Source: Buchnera aphidicola (Ceratovacuna keduensis)
GTDB lineage: Bacteria > Pseudomonadota > Gammaproteobacteria > Enterobacterales > Enterobacteriaceae
Direction of reading: 5' to 3'
Length of the DNA stretch: 64,000 nt
NCBI RefSeq assembly: GCF_039372665.1
Contig: NZ_CP134994.1
Span: 349,542 to 413,541, forward strand
Of this stretch, positions 21,605-31,051 are shown piece after piece (the stretch's first letter is position 1; each line of letters begins with the position of its first letter). Position numbers and translations under genes: made by a program. Below the pieces are notes generated by a model. The model was not told the DNA's origin. It saw nothing but the letters and a program-made list of their open reading frames with translations, and did not search any database.

Positions 21605-22075
21605 TTACCATCTATAATGAGCAAATGCTTTATTTGATTCAGCCATTCTATGAACTTCTTCTTTTTTTTTTATAGCATCACCTTTTTTATTAATAGCATC
21701 ATAAAGTTCATTAAAAAGTCTTAAACACATAGATTTGTCTTTTCTCTTTCTAGCTGCAGATATTATCCATTTCATTGCTAATGTATTTCTTCTTAAAGGT
21801 CTAACTTCTACTGGAACTTGATAAGTAGATCCTCCTACTCTTCTAGATTTTACTTCTACCACAGGTTTTACATTTTTTAATGCTAATTTAAAAGATTCTA
21901 ATTCATCTAATTTAGTTTTTTTAGATAAAAATTCTAATGCTTTATAAACAATGTTTTGAGCTATAGATTTTTTTCCATTCATCATAACTATATTTATAAA
22001 TTTAGATATAGTTTCTGAAATAAATTTAGTATCAGGTAAAATATTTCTATTTTCAACAATTCTTCTTCTAGGCAT
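21605..22075 (-). CDS. rpsG: 30S ribosomal protein S7
   Basis: S7 nucleates the head of the small subunit and lines the E site. From the ATG at 22075 the product is 156 aa, beginning [18 protein letters not shown]. An in-frame GTG at 22087 would add four residues; it lies in the GTGGA stretch that is better read as the ribosome binding site. [20 protein letters not shown] and [12 protein letters not shown] are the conserved core. It follows rpsL after 44 bases. Confidence 0.97.
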   Translation of the reverse strand: MPRRRIVENRNILPDTKFISETISKFINIVMMNGKKSIAQNIVYKALEFLSKKTKLDELESFKLALKNVKPVVEVKSRRVGGSTYQVPVEVRPLRRNTLAMKWIISAARKRKDKSMCLRLFNELYDAINKKGDAIKKKEEVHRMAESNKAFAHYRW

Positions 22076-22119
22076 ATTAATATCCACAATTTCTAATTTG
22101 TAAAAAAATATTTATTATA

Positions 22120-22494
22120 TTAAGATTTTATTTTTTTTGTACCATATTTTGATCTACTTTTTTTTCTATCTTTTACTCCAGAACAATCTAAAGATCCTCT
22201 AACAACATGATATCTAACACCTGGTAAATCTTTTACTCTACCACCTCTAATTAAAATGACTGAATGCTCTTGTAAATTATGACCTTCACCTCCTATATAA
22301 GCTGTAACTTCAAAACCATTTGTAAGTTTTACTCTGCATACTTTTCTTAAAGCAGAATTAGGCTTTTTTGGAGTTGTTGTATATACTTTTGTACATACTC
22401 CTCTTTTTTGAGGACATTTTTCTAAAGCAGGAACATTACTTTTACAAAACTTTCTTTTTCTCGGATTTCTAACTAATTGATTTATAGTAGTCAT
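22120..22494 (-). CDS. rpsL: 30S ribosomal protein S12
   Basis: S12 controls decoding accuracy. [20 protein letters not shown] (about 41-60) and [14 protein letters not shown] (about 83-96) contain the lysine and arginine positions where streptomycin resistance changes arise in E. coli; the wild-type residues are present. Length 124 aa, equal to E. coli. Confidence 0.98.
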   Translation of the reverse strand: MTTINQLVRNPRKRKFCKSNVPALEKCPQKRGVCTKVYTTTPKKPNSALRKVCRVKLTNGFEVTAYIGGEGHNLQEHSVILIRGGRVKDLPGVRYHVVRGSLDCSGVKDRKKSRSKYGTKKIKS

Positions 22495-22578
22495 AAAACA
22501 CTTTTTCTCTCTATTTTAAAATATATATAAAAAAACATTTTTATTAAATTTTTAATAAATTATTAAAAAAATAAAATA

Positions 22579-22866
22579 TTACCATTTTATTTGAGATTTA
22601 TTTTTCACAGTTAAATCAACAAAATCAAAATAATTTACTATAGAAAAATTTTTAGAAACATATTTTAAAATACCTCTAGCTTCTAAATCTTCTTCTAAAA
22701 CATATAAATTTTTAGATAAATTAATAATTTTTTTTAAAAATATATTGTTTTTTACAGAAATTATTACTCCATCTTGAATAGCAATAATATCATCTCTTTT
22801 TCTTATTAATCCAAAAAATATATTAGAATCAATATAAAAAGGAGAATTTATTAATACATGTAACAT
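22579..22866 (-). CDS. tusB: Sulfurtransferase complex subunit TusB
   Basis: TusBCD relays persulfide sulfur from TusA to TusE and MnmA for 2-thiolation of wobble uridine in tRNA-Lys, -Glu and -Gln. The 95-residue product ends DFVDLTVKNKSQIKW, matching the TusB end, and has LEEDLEARGI in the middle. It equals the E. coli length. It is the third gene of tusDCB and directly precedes rpsL, as in enterobacteria. The sulfur donor IscS is encoded at 59306; TusA, TusE and MnmA are not in this window. Confidence 0.93.
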   Translation of the reverse strand: MLHVLINSPFYIDSNIFFGLIRKRDDIIAIQDGVIISVKNNIFLKKIINLSKNLYVLEEDLEARGILKYVSKNFSIVNYFDFVDLTVKNKSQIKW

Positions 22867-22882
22867 AATAATTTAGCCTATT

Positions 22883-23242
22883 TTAACAGTTAATAACTGC
22901 TTCAAATAAATTTAATTTATTTTTAAATAGTTTTCTACTTAAAATAAATGAATTTATAAAAAATTTTTTTTCGAATAATATTCCTCTTTCTTTTAAAGAA
23001 TTTTTACATAAATAAAAATTAGAAATGTCACATAATTCAAATATAGAAAAAGACTTAGAAAAATTATTAGCAAAAATTTTTTTTGGATTCTGATTTTTTA
23101 ATATTTGGAAAATACCATCTCCAACAAAAAAAAATGCTATTTCTTCAAAATAAAAAGACGTTGATAAAGATAAATCTAATAAATCTTGGCATTTACTACT
23201 TCCATAAGGGGATTTAGAAAATAAAAAGGCTATTTTTTTCAT
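22883..23242 (-). CDS. tusC: Sulfurtransferase complex subunit TusC
   Basis: This is the middle subunit of TusBCD. From the ATG at 23242 the product is 119 aa, equal to E. coli, beginning MKKIAFLFSKSPYGSSKCQD and containing FFVGDGIFQIL. An open frame continues nine codons further upstream but homology starts at MKKIAF. It lies between tusD and tusB with short gaps. Confidence 0.92.
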   Translation of the reverse strand: MKKIAFLFSKSPYGSSKCQDLLDLSLSTSFYFEEIAFFFVGDGIFQILKNQNPKKIFANNFSKSFSIFELCDISNFYLCKNSLKERGILFEKKFFINSFILSRKLFKNKLNLFEAVINC

Positions 23243-23271
23243 ATATATTAACAAAAAATTATAAAACAATT

Positions 23272-23658
23272 TTAAAATTGCACTATTCTTTCAGAAGAAA
23301 GAATATCCTTAGCTAATTCGGAAAAACTAGAAATTTTAAAAGATAAATCCATATTTTCAAAATTTATTCCTTTTTGAATAGCAAAATCTTTATTAAATAT
23401 TCCTCTTCTTAAAGAAGATCCTATACATATTTTAAGATTTATATTAAATTTATTAGATAATTTTTTCCAACATTTAAGTAAATTAATTTTATTATGATTA
23501 GAAAAGTTCATAATATTAGAATTATATACTCCATCTGAATAAAAAAATATACTTTTTATTTTATGTTTTTTTATAATTAAGTTTTTAGAAAATAAAAAAG
23601 AACTAATAGAATTCTGTGTTCCATAACAAGGACCTGTAACTAATATAGTATATTTCAT
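23272..23658 (-). CDS. tusD: Sulfurtransferase complex subunit TusD
   Basis: TusD is the catalytic subunit of the TusBCD relay. The persulfide-carrying cysteine is present in INLKICIGSSLRRGI near residue 78. The N-terminus YTILVTGPCYGTQNSISSFL and the C-terminal SSERIVQF are typical. The 128 aa equal E. coli. It is probably the first gene of the tusDCB-rpsLG-fusA-tuf transcript. Confidence 0.94.
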   Translation of the reverse strand: MKYTILVTGPCYGTQNSISSFLFSKNLIIKKHKIKSIFFYSDGVYNSNIMNFSNHNKINLLKCWKKLSNKFNINLKICIGSSLRRGIFNKDFAIQKGINFENMDLSFKISSFSELAKDILSSERIVQF

Positions 23659-23952
23659 AATATTAAAAATACAAAAATTTATTATATAATTTTATAATAT
23701 ATAAAATTGTTAATAATAAAAATTTTAAGATATATTTTATAAAAAAACATATTTATATTAATATAAAAATATTATAATTATATTAATTTGTTAATATAGC
23801 ATTATAAAAATAAAAAAAATATTTAAAAATATAAAATACAAAAATAAAAAATTTTATATATTTTATATTTAATAAATATATATATTTTTTTTAATAAAAT
23901 ATTTAATTTTTAAAATTATTAATAAAATAAAAATATAAAATTATATAAAAAA
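23659..23952. other. AT-only spacer between trpS and tusD
   Basis: About 294 bases with hardly any G or C and no conserved frame. It must carry the promoter of the tus-str unit, but several TATAAT-like stretches occur and none has a clear partner -35 box, so I mark no promoter. I see no RNA gene and no gene remnant. Confidence 0.6.
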
Positions 23953-24963
23953 TTAATTATATAAAAACAATTTTTCTTCTACATTTTTTAATGTTTTTTC
24001 TGATTCTATATAAGCTTTTTTAGCTCCAATTTTAGATATTTTTAATAAATAATTTTCATTTTTTCTAAAATAAAAATATTTTTTTTGTAAACTATACAAT
24101 TTTTTATAAATTATATTAGATAATATTTTTTTAAAATCATAATAATTATAATTATTAAAAATTCTTTCTGATTCTGCAATAGTATTATTACTTAATATAG
24201 AAAAAATATTTAATAAATTAGATATTCCAGGTTTTTTCTTTAAATTATATAATATTTTAGCAGGATTATCAGAATCTGTAGAAGCAAATTGTATTTTTTT
24301 ATAAATTTCTATTTTATTATCTAACAAAAAAATACTATTTTTATTGTTTTTATCAGATTTAGACATTTTTTTTCTAGGATCTTGTAATGACATTATTTTA
24401 GAACCTTGTTCAAAAAATATATTTTTAGGAATAGTAAAAACATTTCCATACAAATTATTAAATCTATTAGCTACTACTTTAGTAAGTTCCAAATGTTGTT
24501 TTTGATCATTTCCTATAAACACAAAATCACTATTATATAATAATATATCTGACATCATCAAAACTGGATAATTAAATAAACCTATATTTATATTTGTATG
24601 ATTTTTAGATTTATTTTTAAATTGTGTCATTCTTGATAATTCTCCAAAATAAGAAAAACAATTTAATATCCAGTTCATTTTACAATGTGTATTTATATGA
24701 GATTGAACAAAAATTATACTTTTGTCAGGATTAATACCGCAAGCTAAATAAAAAGCTAATGTATCTAATGTATTTTCTTTAATATTATTTTTTTTATTTA
24801 AATTAGTTAAAGAATGTAAATCAGCAACACAAAAAATACATTTATACTTTTTTTGCATATGTTTCCAATGTTTTAAAACTCCTAAATAATTTGCTAATGT
24901 TAAAAATCCTGTAGGTTGAATTGCACTAAACATTTTTTTTTTTAATTTATTTTTTTTTTTCAT
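23953..24963 (-). CDS. trpS: Tryptophanyl-tRNA synthetase
   Basis: TrpRS charges tRNA-Trp (encoded at 59041). KMSKS is intact (residues 199-203). The HIGH-type motif reads TLAN (22-25) in PTGFLTLANYLG, whereas TIGN is usual, so the motif glycine is replaced by alanine (codon GCA). Length 336 aa (E. coli 334). The start at 24963 gives a lysine-rich leader of ten residues; a second ATG at 24933 would leave almost nothing before the first strand. It is last in aroK-aroB-rpe-trpS, where gph is missing. Confidence 0.95.
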   Translation of the reverse strand: MKKKNKLKKKMFSAIQPTGFLTLANYLGVLKHWKHMQKKYKCIFCVADLHSLTNLNKKNNIKENTLDTLAFYLACGINPDKSIIFVQSHINTHCKMNWILNCFSYFGELSRMTQFKNKSKNHTNINIGLFNYPVLMMSDILLYNSDFVFIGNDQKQHLELTKVVANRFNNLYGNVFTIPKNIFFEQGSKIMSLQDPRKKMSKSDKNNKNSIFLLDNKIEIYKKIQFASTDSDNPAKILYNLKKKPGISNLLNIFSILSNNTIAESERIFNNYNYYDFKKILSNIIYKKLYSLQKKYFYFRKNENYLLKISKIGAKKAYIESEKTLKNVEEKLFLYN

Positions 24964-25041
24964 AAAATGTTTTATAAATAAAAGTTAATTTTAAAAAATA
25001 AAATTTTTTTTAATATTATTAATAAATATAATATAAAAATT

Positions 25042-25716
25042 TTAAATAAAATATTTATCTATAATTTCTCTAATTTCAGAAATAATATTTTTATAACTTC
25101 TAGAACAAAAAATTTCAGAACCTATAACAAATGAATTAGCTCCAGCTTTTAATAAATCTGATATGTTATCTTTTTTAATTCCACCATCTACTTCTAATAT
25201 TATATTAAGATTATTTTTATCTATTAAATTTCTAACTTTTTCAATTTTTTTCAATACATAAGTTAAAAATTTTTGTTTTCCAAATCCAGGATTTACAGAC
25301 ATTATTAAAATTAAATCTAATCTATTTATAGTATATTCTAAACAATTTAATGAAGTAGAAGGATTTATAGCTAATCCAGCTTTACAACCAAAACTTTTTA
25401 TTAAAGATATAGTTTTATCTATATGAATAGAAGATTCAGGATGAAAAGTTATAAATTTAACTTTTTCTTTTGCAAAAACAGGTATTAAAGTATCTACTGT
25501 ATTTGTCATTAAATGAACATCTGTATCAAATTTTATTCCACTTTTTTTTAAAGATTTTAAAACTACAGGACCAAACGTTAAATTAGGTACATAATTATTA
25601 TCCATAACATCAAAATGAATTAGATCAGCACCATATTTAATAACATTTTTAATTTCATCACCTAAATTAGAAAAATTAGCTGATAAAATAGAAGGAACAA
25701 TAAAAAATTTTTTCAT
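25042..25716 (-). CDS. rpe: Ribulose-phosphate 3-epimerase
   Basis: Rpe interconverts ribulose 5-phosphate and xylulose 5-phosphate in the pentose phosphate pathway. The TIM-barrel active-site stretches are seen: IVPSILSANF, DLIHFDVMDNNYVPNLTFGP (metal-binding His and Asp), MSVNPGFGKQKF and EVDGGIKKDN. Length 224 aa (E. coli 225). It lies between aroB and trpS; damX and dam, which precede it in E. coli, are absent. Confidence 0.96.
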   Translation of the reverse strand: MKKFFIVPSILSANFSNLGDEIKNVIKYGADLIHFDVMDNNYVPNLTFGPVVLKSLKKSGIKFDTDVHLMTNTVDTLIPVFAKEKVKFITFHPESSIHIDKTISLIKSFGCKAGLAINPSTSLNCLEYTINRLDLILIMSVNPGFGKQKFLTYVLKKIEKVRNLIDKNNLNIILEVDGGIKKDNISDLLKAGANSFVIGSEIFCSRSYKNIISEIREIIDKYFI

Positions 25717-25750
25717 AAAATTTATATTAAAATGTTTATATAAAAAAAAA

Positions 25751-26839
25751 TTAATTTATAAAGTTTTTATTAATTACTTTTATTAAAATATTAGTATCTA
25801 CATTATCTAATAAAACACATCTTCCTATTTTCTCTGGAATTATTAGTCTAACTTTTTTATTACAAATATTTTTTTTATCTCTTAACATATATTTTAAATA
25901 ATCTTTAGAATACATATTTTTTGGACCTATAGTAGGAAGACCTATTAATTTAAATAAATTAATTATTTCATTTACTTCTGAAGAAGAAATTTTTCCTAAA
26001 ACATTAGAAAATATAGAAGACATAACAATACCTGAAGAAACAGATTCACCATGTGACCATTTATATTTTGTAAAAGACTCTATAGCATGACCAAAAGTAT
26101 GTCCTAAATTTAACAACATTCTAGAATTTTTTTCTTTTTCATCTTCAGAAATTATTTTTATTTTAAACTCACAAGATTTTTTAATACATTTTAACAAAAA
26201 ATTTTTTTTCATAAACAATATATTATTTAAATTATTTTTAATCCAATAAAAAAAATTTTTGTCAAATAAAATTGAATATTTTATTATTTCTGAAAAACCA
26301 GAAATAATTTCTTTTTTAGGTAAAGTTCTTAAAAACATTAAATCAATTATTACAATTTCTGGATGATAAAAAGTACCAATAACATTCTTAGAAAGATGAT
26401 TATTAACTCCAGTTTTTCCACCTATAGAAGCATCTACTTGAGATAGTAAAGTAGTAGGTATATTTATATATTTAATTCCTCTTTTATAAATAGAAGAAAC
26501 AAATCCTGTAATATCTCCAATAACACCACCACCAAATGAAATTAATGTAATATTTCTTCCACAATTTAATTTAATAAGTTTTTCTATAATTAATTGTACA
26601 GAATCAAATGTTTTATATATTTCTCCATCTTGTAATATTATTTTTTTATTAATAATTCCTAATCTTTTAAAATTATTTATAACATTATTTTTATAAATTT
26701 TATATATAGTTGTATTAGTTATTAAAACAGAATTTTTAAAAATTTTTAATTTAGAAACTAAATCTTTATTATTAATAATATTATAACCTATATTTACATA
26801 ATATTTTTTTTTATTTAATGATATTTTTAAAGTTTCCAA
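25751..26839 (-). CDS. aroB: 3-Dehydroquinate synthase (TTG start)
   Basis: AroB converts DAHP to 3-dehydroquinate, using NAD and a metal ion. The family stretches are present: DGEIYKTF, SFGGGVIGDITGFVSS, PTTLLSQVDASIGGKTGVN and LNLGHTFGHAIE with metal ligands. The product is 362 aa, equal to E. coli, if translation starts at TTG 26839, where METLKISLNKKKYYV aligns without gap to the E. coli N-terminus. AGGA lies nine bases upstream and there is no nearby ATG in frame. It is 35 bases after aroK. Confidence 0.95.
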   Translation of the reverse strand: METLKISLNKKKYYVNIGYNIINNKDLVSKLKIFKNSVLITNTTIYKIYKNNVINNFKRLGIINKKIILQDGEIYKTFDSVQLIIEKLIKLNCGRNITLISFGGGVIGDITGFVSSIYKRGIKYINIPTTLLSQVDASIGGKTGVNNHLSKNVIGTFYHPEIVIIDLMFLRTLPKKEIISGFSEIIKYSILFDKNFFYWIKNNLNNILFMKKNFLLKCIKKSCEFKIKIISEDEKEKNSRMLLNLGHTFGHAIESFTKYKWSHGESVSSGIVMSSIFSNVLGKISSSEVNEIINLFKLIGLPTIGPKNMYSKDYLKYMLRDKKNICNKKVRLIIPEKIGRCVLLDNVDTNILIKVINKNFIN

Positions 26840-26874
26840 AGTATTATATCCTAATTTTTAAATATAAAAATATA

Positions 26875-27408
26875 TTATAAAAAATTATTTGATTTAAATT
26901 TTTTAAAAATATATAACGCTATTGATTTAGCACTTTTGTTATCTGTATCTACTATTAAATCAGATATATTTTTATATAAATGATTTCTTTTCTTAGCTAA
27001 ATTTTCTAAAATAAAACGATTAGATATATTCTTTTTATTCAATAATGGTCTATTTTTATCTCTTTTAGTCCTAATAAGTTGTTTATCTATAGTAGTTTTT
27101 AAATAAACTACAGTTCCTCTAGAAGATAATATATTTCTAATATTATCAGAAACTATAGAACCACCTCCAGTAGCTAAAACTATACCTATTTTTTTAGTTA
27201 ATTCATCTATAATTTTATTTTCTCTTATTCTAAATCCTTTTTCTCCTTCTACATCAAAAACCCAAGCTATATCTGCTCCAGTTCTTTTTTCAATTTCCTT
27301 ATCTGAATCATAAAAGTCCATATTTAATTTTTGCGCTAATTGCTTACCTATAGTACTTTTACCAGCCCCCATAGGGCCAACTAAAAAAATATTTCTCTTT
27401 TCTAACAT
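26875..27408 (-). CDS. aroK: Shikimate kinase I
   Basis: AroK phosphorylates shikimate with ATP. The Walker A loop GPMGAGKS is at residues 11-18, the shikimate-binding [11 protein letters not shown] follows, and GGGSIV and RDKNRPLL (lid) are present. The product is 177 aa and very close to E. coli AroK (173). It is first in the aroK-aroB-rpe-trpS unit. With aroE and aroB it covers three shikimate steps in this window. Confidence 0.97.
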   Translation of the reverse strand: MLEKRNIFLVGPMGAGKSTIGKQLAQKLNMDFYDSDKEIEKRTGADIAWVFDVEGEKGFRIRENKIIDELTKKIGIVLATGGGSIVSDNIRNILSSRGTVVYLKTTIDKQLIRTKRDKNRPLLNKKNISNRFILENLAKKRNHLYKNISDLIVDTDNKSAKSIALYIFKKFKSNNFL

Positions 27409-27693
27409 AATTTTATTTTATAAAAATACAAATTAATTTAATAATAATAATATAAAAAAATCAAAAATACTAATTAATATAGTTAGCAAAATAAATATTA
27501 TTAAAAAACAATAGAATAATTTTAATTATATTATAATTATTAAAATTAAACTATTTTTTTTTAAAAAAAAAATAAAAATATTATAAATAATATATTATTA
27601 AATTATAAAATATTTTATTAAATTAAAAAATAATAAAATAAATAAAGTAAAACTTTTATTTATATAAATATTATATTATAATATGAATATTTT

Positions 27694-27781
27694 GGTGAGA
27701 TGCCTGAGAGGCTTAAAGGGCACGCCTGGAAAGCGTGTATGCAAAATTTTTGCATCAAGGGTTCGAATCCCTTTCTCACCT
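27694..27781 (+). tRNA. tRNA-Ser (anticodon GGA)
   Basis: A class II tRNA with a long variable arm (GCAAAATTTTTGC). The acceptor GGTGAGA pairs with TCTCACC, the anticodon loop is CTGGAAA (anticodon GGA), and the T arm contains GGTTCGAATCC. CCA is not encoded. The base after the acceptor stem is T, where serine tRNAs normally have G73. A TATAAT at 27677-27682 could be its -10 box, but the -35 side is weak. Confidence 0.97.
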
Positions 27782-27840
27782 AAATTTTATATAAATATTT
27801 TTATATAAATAAAATTTAAATTTTTATTATGCAAAAAAAA

Positions 27841-28412
27841 TTAATAATATGAATGCTTTCCACGAATATGTTCTGTAATATCTTTTACACCTTTTATATC
27901 TGTAAATTTTTTTAACAATTGTTTAGAAATAAAATTTTTTAATGTTAGATTTGACATAGAACATCCATTACAACTTCCTAAAAATTTTAAAAAAACATAT
28001 TTTTTTTTATCAATTTTTATAAATGTTATACTTCCTCCATGAATGGATAAATTAGGATTTATTTCATTATTTATCCAAAATTTTATTTTTTCTTCTAAAT
28101 TAAAATTTTTATAATCTTTTTTTGAACACATATTAGGTACATTTAAAACTAAATTAAAAGAAGTATTTTTTTCTTTTAATTCAATATTAGAATTTTTTAA
28201 ATAAATATAATCATTTTTATTTACATATACAGAAAATCCATCAAAATTAAAAACTAAATCATTTTTTGTAATATTTTTAATATTACAATATACTATTCCA
28301 AATTTAACTTTATATGTTCCTAAATTTTTAGCAAATATTCTAATTTGTGTATTTTTTTTTTTGACAATAATTTTTTTAAATATATTTCAGCACTTTTAAA
28401 AATAGTAATCAT
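27841..28412 (-). pseudogene. nfuA: Fe-S biogenesis protein NfuA, one base off-frame in a poly(A) run
   Basis: The region encodes full-length NfuA (about 190 aa; E. coli 191) in two frames. From ATG 28412 the frame gives MITIFKSAEIYLKKLLSKKK, matching the E. coli start. It then meets a run of 11 A (28362-28352), after which the other frame continues NTQIRIFAKNLGTYKVKFG and on without a stop to the C-terminus. The Fe-S ligands lie in LGSCNGCSMSNLT, and the end is EHIRGKHSYY. One extra A, or two fewer, restores a single frame. NfuA carries and delivers 4Fe-4S clusters. Conservation on both sides of the run argues against a dead gene. It could be rescued by transcriptional slippage, express only the 96-residue C-terminal domain from ATG 28131, or reflect a homopolymer sequencing error. 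It is divergent from bioH. Confidence 0.85.
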
Positions 28413-28493
28413 ACAAATTTCCAATACATTTTTTTTTAATATCATTATAATATAACATATAAAAATTTCTTAATAACTGATTTTAAAAAAAAA

Positions 28494-29219
28494 ATGAAAA
28501 AAAATAAAAAAAAAAATATTATATTAGTATATGGATGGGGAATAACAAAAAAAATATGGCAAAATCTTATAAAACATTTAAAAAAAAAATATAATATATT
28601 TATTTTAGAAATATGTAAATTTTTAGAAAAAAATAATCTTAACAAAAAAAAATTTAATTATATAGTTGATTTTATGTATAACAATTTTGATAAAAATTCT
28701 ATATGGATAGGATGGTCAATAGGTGGTTTATTTACAATGAAAATAGGATTAAACAATTATAATAAAAATTCTAAAATTATAACAATATGTTCTTCTCCGT
28801 GCTTTTTAAAAAAAAAATCTTGGGAAGGAATAAAAAAAAATAAAATTTCAAACATTTTTAAAAATTTATTAAAAAACTATAATAAAACAATAAAAAATTT
28901 TTTTATAAAAAGTTCATATAATAAAGAATATATAAAAAAAATATTTATAAATCAAAAAATACCAAAAAAAAATAGTATAAAAAAATGTTTTAACATAATG
29001 ATAAAAACAGATATTAAAAATTTAATAAAAAATTCTAAATCTAAAATATTTAGAATATATGGAGAATTTGATAATATAGTTCCTAAAAAAATATGTAAAA
29101 ATATTTATATAAAAAAAAATAATGAATATTTTATAATAAAAAAATCAGGTCATATACCATTTTTAACTCATACAAAACAATTATCAAAAATAATACATTA
29201 TATTTTAAAAAAAAAATAA
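28494..29219 (+). CDS. bioH: Pimeloyl-ACP methyl ester carboxylesterase BioH
   Basis: BioH releases pimeloyl-ACP from its methyl ester, closing the pimelate stage of biotin synthesis. It is an alpha/beta hydrolase of 241 aa (E. coli 256). The catalytic triad is visible: Ser75 in GWSIGG, Asp193 in YGEFDN and His220 in KSGHIPF. The oxyanion region VYGWG (12-16) and CSSPCF (99-104) also match BioH. It is divergent from nfuA with 81 bases between, the same neighbour as in enterobacteria. It is strongly lysine/asparagine-biased. Confidence 0.93.
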   Translation: MKKNKKKNIILVYGWGITKKIWQNLIKHLKKKYNIFILEICKFLEKNNLNKKKFNYIVDFMYNNFDKNSIWIGWSIGGLFTMKIGLNNYNKNSKIITICSSPCFLKKKSWEGIKKNKISNIFKNLLKNYNKTIKNFFIKSSYNKEYIKKIFINQKIPKKNSIKKCFNIMIKTDIKNLIKNSKSKIFRIYGEFDNIVPKKICKNIYIKKNNEYFIIKKSGHIPFLTHTKQLSKIIHYILKKK

Positions 29220-29224
29220 ATTAT

Positions 29225-29275
29225 TTTGTTTAAAAACTAGAATGTTTTAATTATAAATTCTAATTTCTAAACAAA
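29225..29275. terminator. Imperfect hairpin between convergent bioH and ssb
   Basis: Outer arms TTTGTTTA/TAAACAAA (29225-29232 with 29268-29275) and inner arms TAGAAT/ATTCTA (29238-29243 with 29257-29262) are separated by a symmetric five-base internal loop. It lies between two converging gene ends, so a two-way terminator is plausible, but the stem is weak. Confidence 0.3.
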
Positions 29276-29290
29276 TTATACATAAAAATA

Positions 29291-29815
29291 TTAAAAAGGA
29301 ATTTCATCATCAAATTCTGAATCACTACTTTCATTTAACAAAATATCTTTTTTAGAATAACCTTCATCTTCTTTTATATTATCTTTTTTTAAAATTTTTT
29401 GTTTATTAGAATCTATATTTTTAGAATTGGATTTTTCTTTTTTTGAAATATTAGTAGAATTATTGTTTCTAGTACCTAACATTTGCATAGTTCCTCCTAT
29501 ATTTACAACAACTTCAGTAGTATATCTATCTATATTATTTTGATCTTGCCATTTTCTAGTTTGTAAAGAACCTTCTATATAAACTTGAGATCCTTTTCTT
29601 AGATATTCTCTTGCTATTTCAGCTAACTTATTAAACAGAACAATTCTATGCCATTCTGTTTTTTCTCTTATCTCTCCAGTATTTTTATCTTTCCATGTTT
29701 CAGAAGTTGCAATGTTCATATTAGCTACTGCTATTCCATTAGTCATATATCTTACTTCAGGATCTTGACCTAAATGACCTATTAATATTACCTTATTTAT
29801 TCCCCTACTAGCCAT
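29291..29815 (-). CDS. ssb: Single-stranded DNA-binding protein
   Basis: SSB coats single-stranded DNA and recruits repair and replication enzymes through its C-terminal tip. The OB fold begins [20 protein letters not shown] and includes [15 protein letters not shown] and [13 protein letters not shown]. The acidic tip ends DDEIPF, as needed for binding exonuclease I (SbcB, encoded at 36783) and others. The start is ATG 29815 behind GAGGATTTT; an open frame upstream adds 28 non-homologous residues. Length 174 aa (E. coli 178). The linker is asparagine/lysine-rich. Confidence 0.97.
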   Translation of the reverse strand: MASRGINKVILIGHLGQDPEVRYMTNGIAVANMNIATSETWKDKNTGEIREKTEWHRIVLFNKLAEIAREYLRKGSQVYIEGSLQTRKWQDQNNIDRYTTEVVVNIGGTMQMLGTRNNNSTNISKKEKSNSKNIDSNKQKILKKDNIKEDEGYSKKDILLNESSDSEFDDEIPF

Positions 29816-29972
29816 AAAATCCTCTAAATAAATTAAAAAGTTAAAAATTTTATATATTTTTAATTTTAGTTTTAAAATTTTATTTAAAAAAAATAACATA
29901 AATGATAATATAAAAAAATATTTTTATTTTAAAAATATATAAGATTTTTAAATTAATATTATACTATAAAAA

Positions 29973-30977
29973 ATGATTAAAAAAAAAAATAATATTTATA
30001 GATTTTGTGTAGCACCAATGTTTGGATATACTGATAAATACTGTAGAAAAATATATAGAATAATTAGTAAAAAAACTATATTATTTACAGAAATGATATC
30101 TACAAATGATATATTAAAAAAAAATTCTAAAAAATTCATATATAATAAAAAAAAAGAAAATCCTGTAGTAATACAAATATCCGGATCAAATGAAAATGAA
30201 ATATCTAAATGTGCTGAAATTTCTTATAAAAAAAATTATAAATATATAAATTTAAATATAGGATGTCCTTCAATAAAAGCTCAAAAAGGAAATTTTGGAG
30301 CAATATTAATGAAACAACCAGAAATTATAATAAACTCAATAAATAATATATCAAATAATACTCCAATAGAAACTAGTATAAAATCTAGAATAGGAATAAA
30401 TAAAAAAGATGATTATAAATTTTTAAAAGAATTTATATATAATATATCTACTAAAAGCACATGTAAAACATTTATTTTACATGCTAGAAAAGCAATATTA
30501 AAAAACATAAGTACAAAAAAAAACTTAAAAATACCAAAAATAAACTATAATTTTGTTTATAAAATAAAAAAAGATTTTCCAAATCTTAAAATAATAATAA
30601 ATGGAGAAATAAAAAATATAAAAGAATCTTTAATTCATTTAAAATATACTGATGGTGTTATGTTAGGAAGAAGTATATATAAAGAACCTATGATTTTAAA
30701 ATCAGTTGATAAAAAAATATATAATAAAAAAAAAAAAAAATCAAAAAAAATTTTATATAAAATATTTAAATATATTAATAAAAAAGTTTCAGAAAAAGTT
30801 CCTATGTATAAAATTACTAGACATATTACAAATATTTTTAAAAATAAACCATATTCTCATATATGGAAAAGAATGATATTATCAAAAAAAAATCAAAAAA
30901 AAAATATTAAAACAATTTTTAAAAACTATAAAAATTTTGTAAAAATACTAATTAATAAAAATTTAAAAAAAAAATAA
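29973..30977 (+). CDS. dusA: tRNA-dihydrouridine synthase A
   Basis: DusA reduces U20/U20a in the tRNA D loop with FMN. The N-terminus RFCVAPMFGYTDKYCRK, LNIGCPSIKAQKGNFGAILM with the catalytic cysteine, FILHARKA and INGEIKN are family landmarks; the TFILHARKA form favours DusA over DusB or DusC. Length 334 aa. The second half contains a 15-base A run (30726-30740) read in frame as five lysines. It is divergent from ssb. Confidence 0.94.
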   Translation: MIKKKNNIYRFCVAPMFGYTDKYCRKIYRIISKKTILFTEMISTNDILKKNSKKFIYNKKKENPVVIQISGSNENEISKCAEISYKKNYKYINLNIGCPSIKAQKGNFGAILMKQPEIIINSINNISNNTPIETSIKSRIGINKKDDYKFLKEFIYNISTKSTCKTFILHARKAILKNISTKKNLKIPKINYNFVYKIKKDFPNLKIIINGEIKNIKESLIHLKYTDGVMLGRSIYKEPMILKSVDKKIYNKKKKKSKKILYKIFKYINKKVSEKVPMYKITRHITNIFKNKPYSHIWKRMILSKKNQKKNIKTIFKNYKNFVKILINKNLKKK

Positions 30978-31051
30978 AAAATTTATATAATATGTACATA
31001 ACATAATTATAATAAACAAAAACAATAAATAAAAATAGTTAGATATTTTAA

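Noticed and set aside
27841-28131. A short stand-alone 96-aa NfuA-like gene
   Set aside because: The upstream 90 codons in the same frame, and 20 more in another frame, match the rest of NfuA, so this is the 3' part of a frameshifted full gene, though an internal start cannot be excluded.
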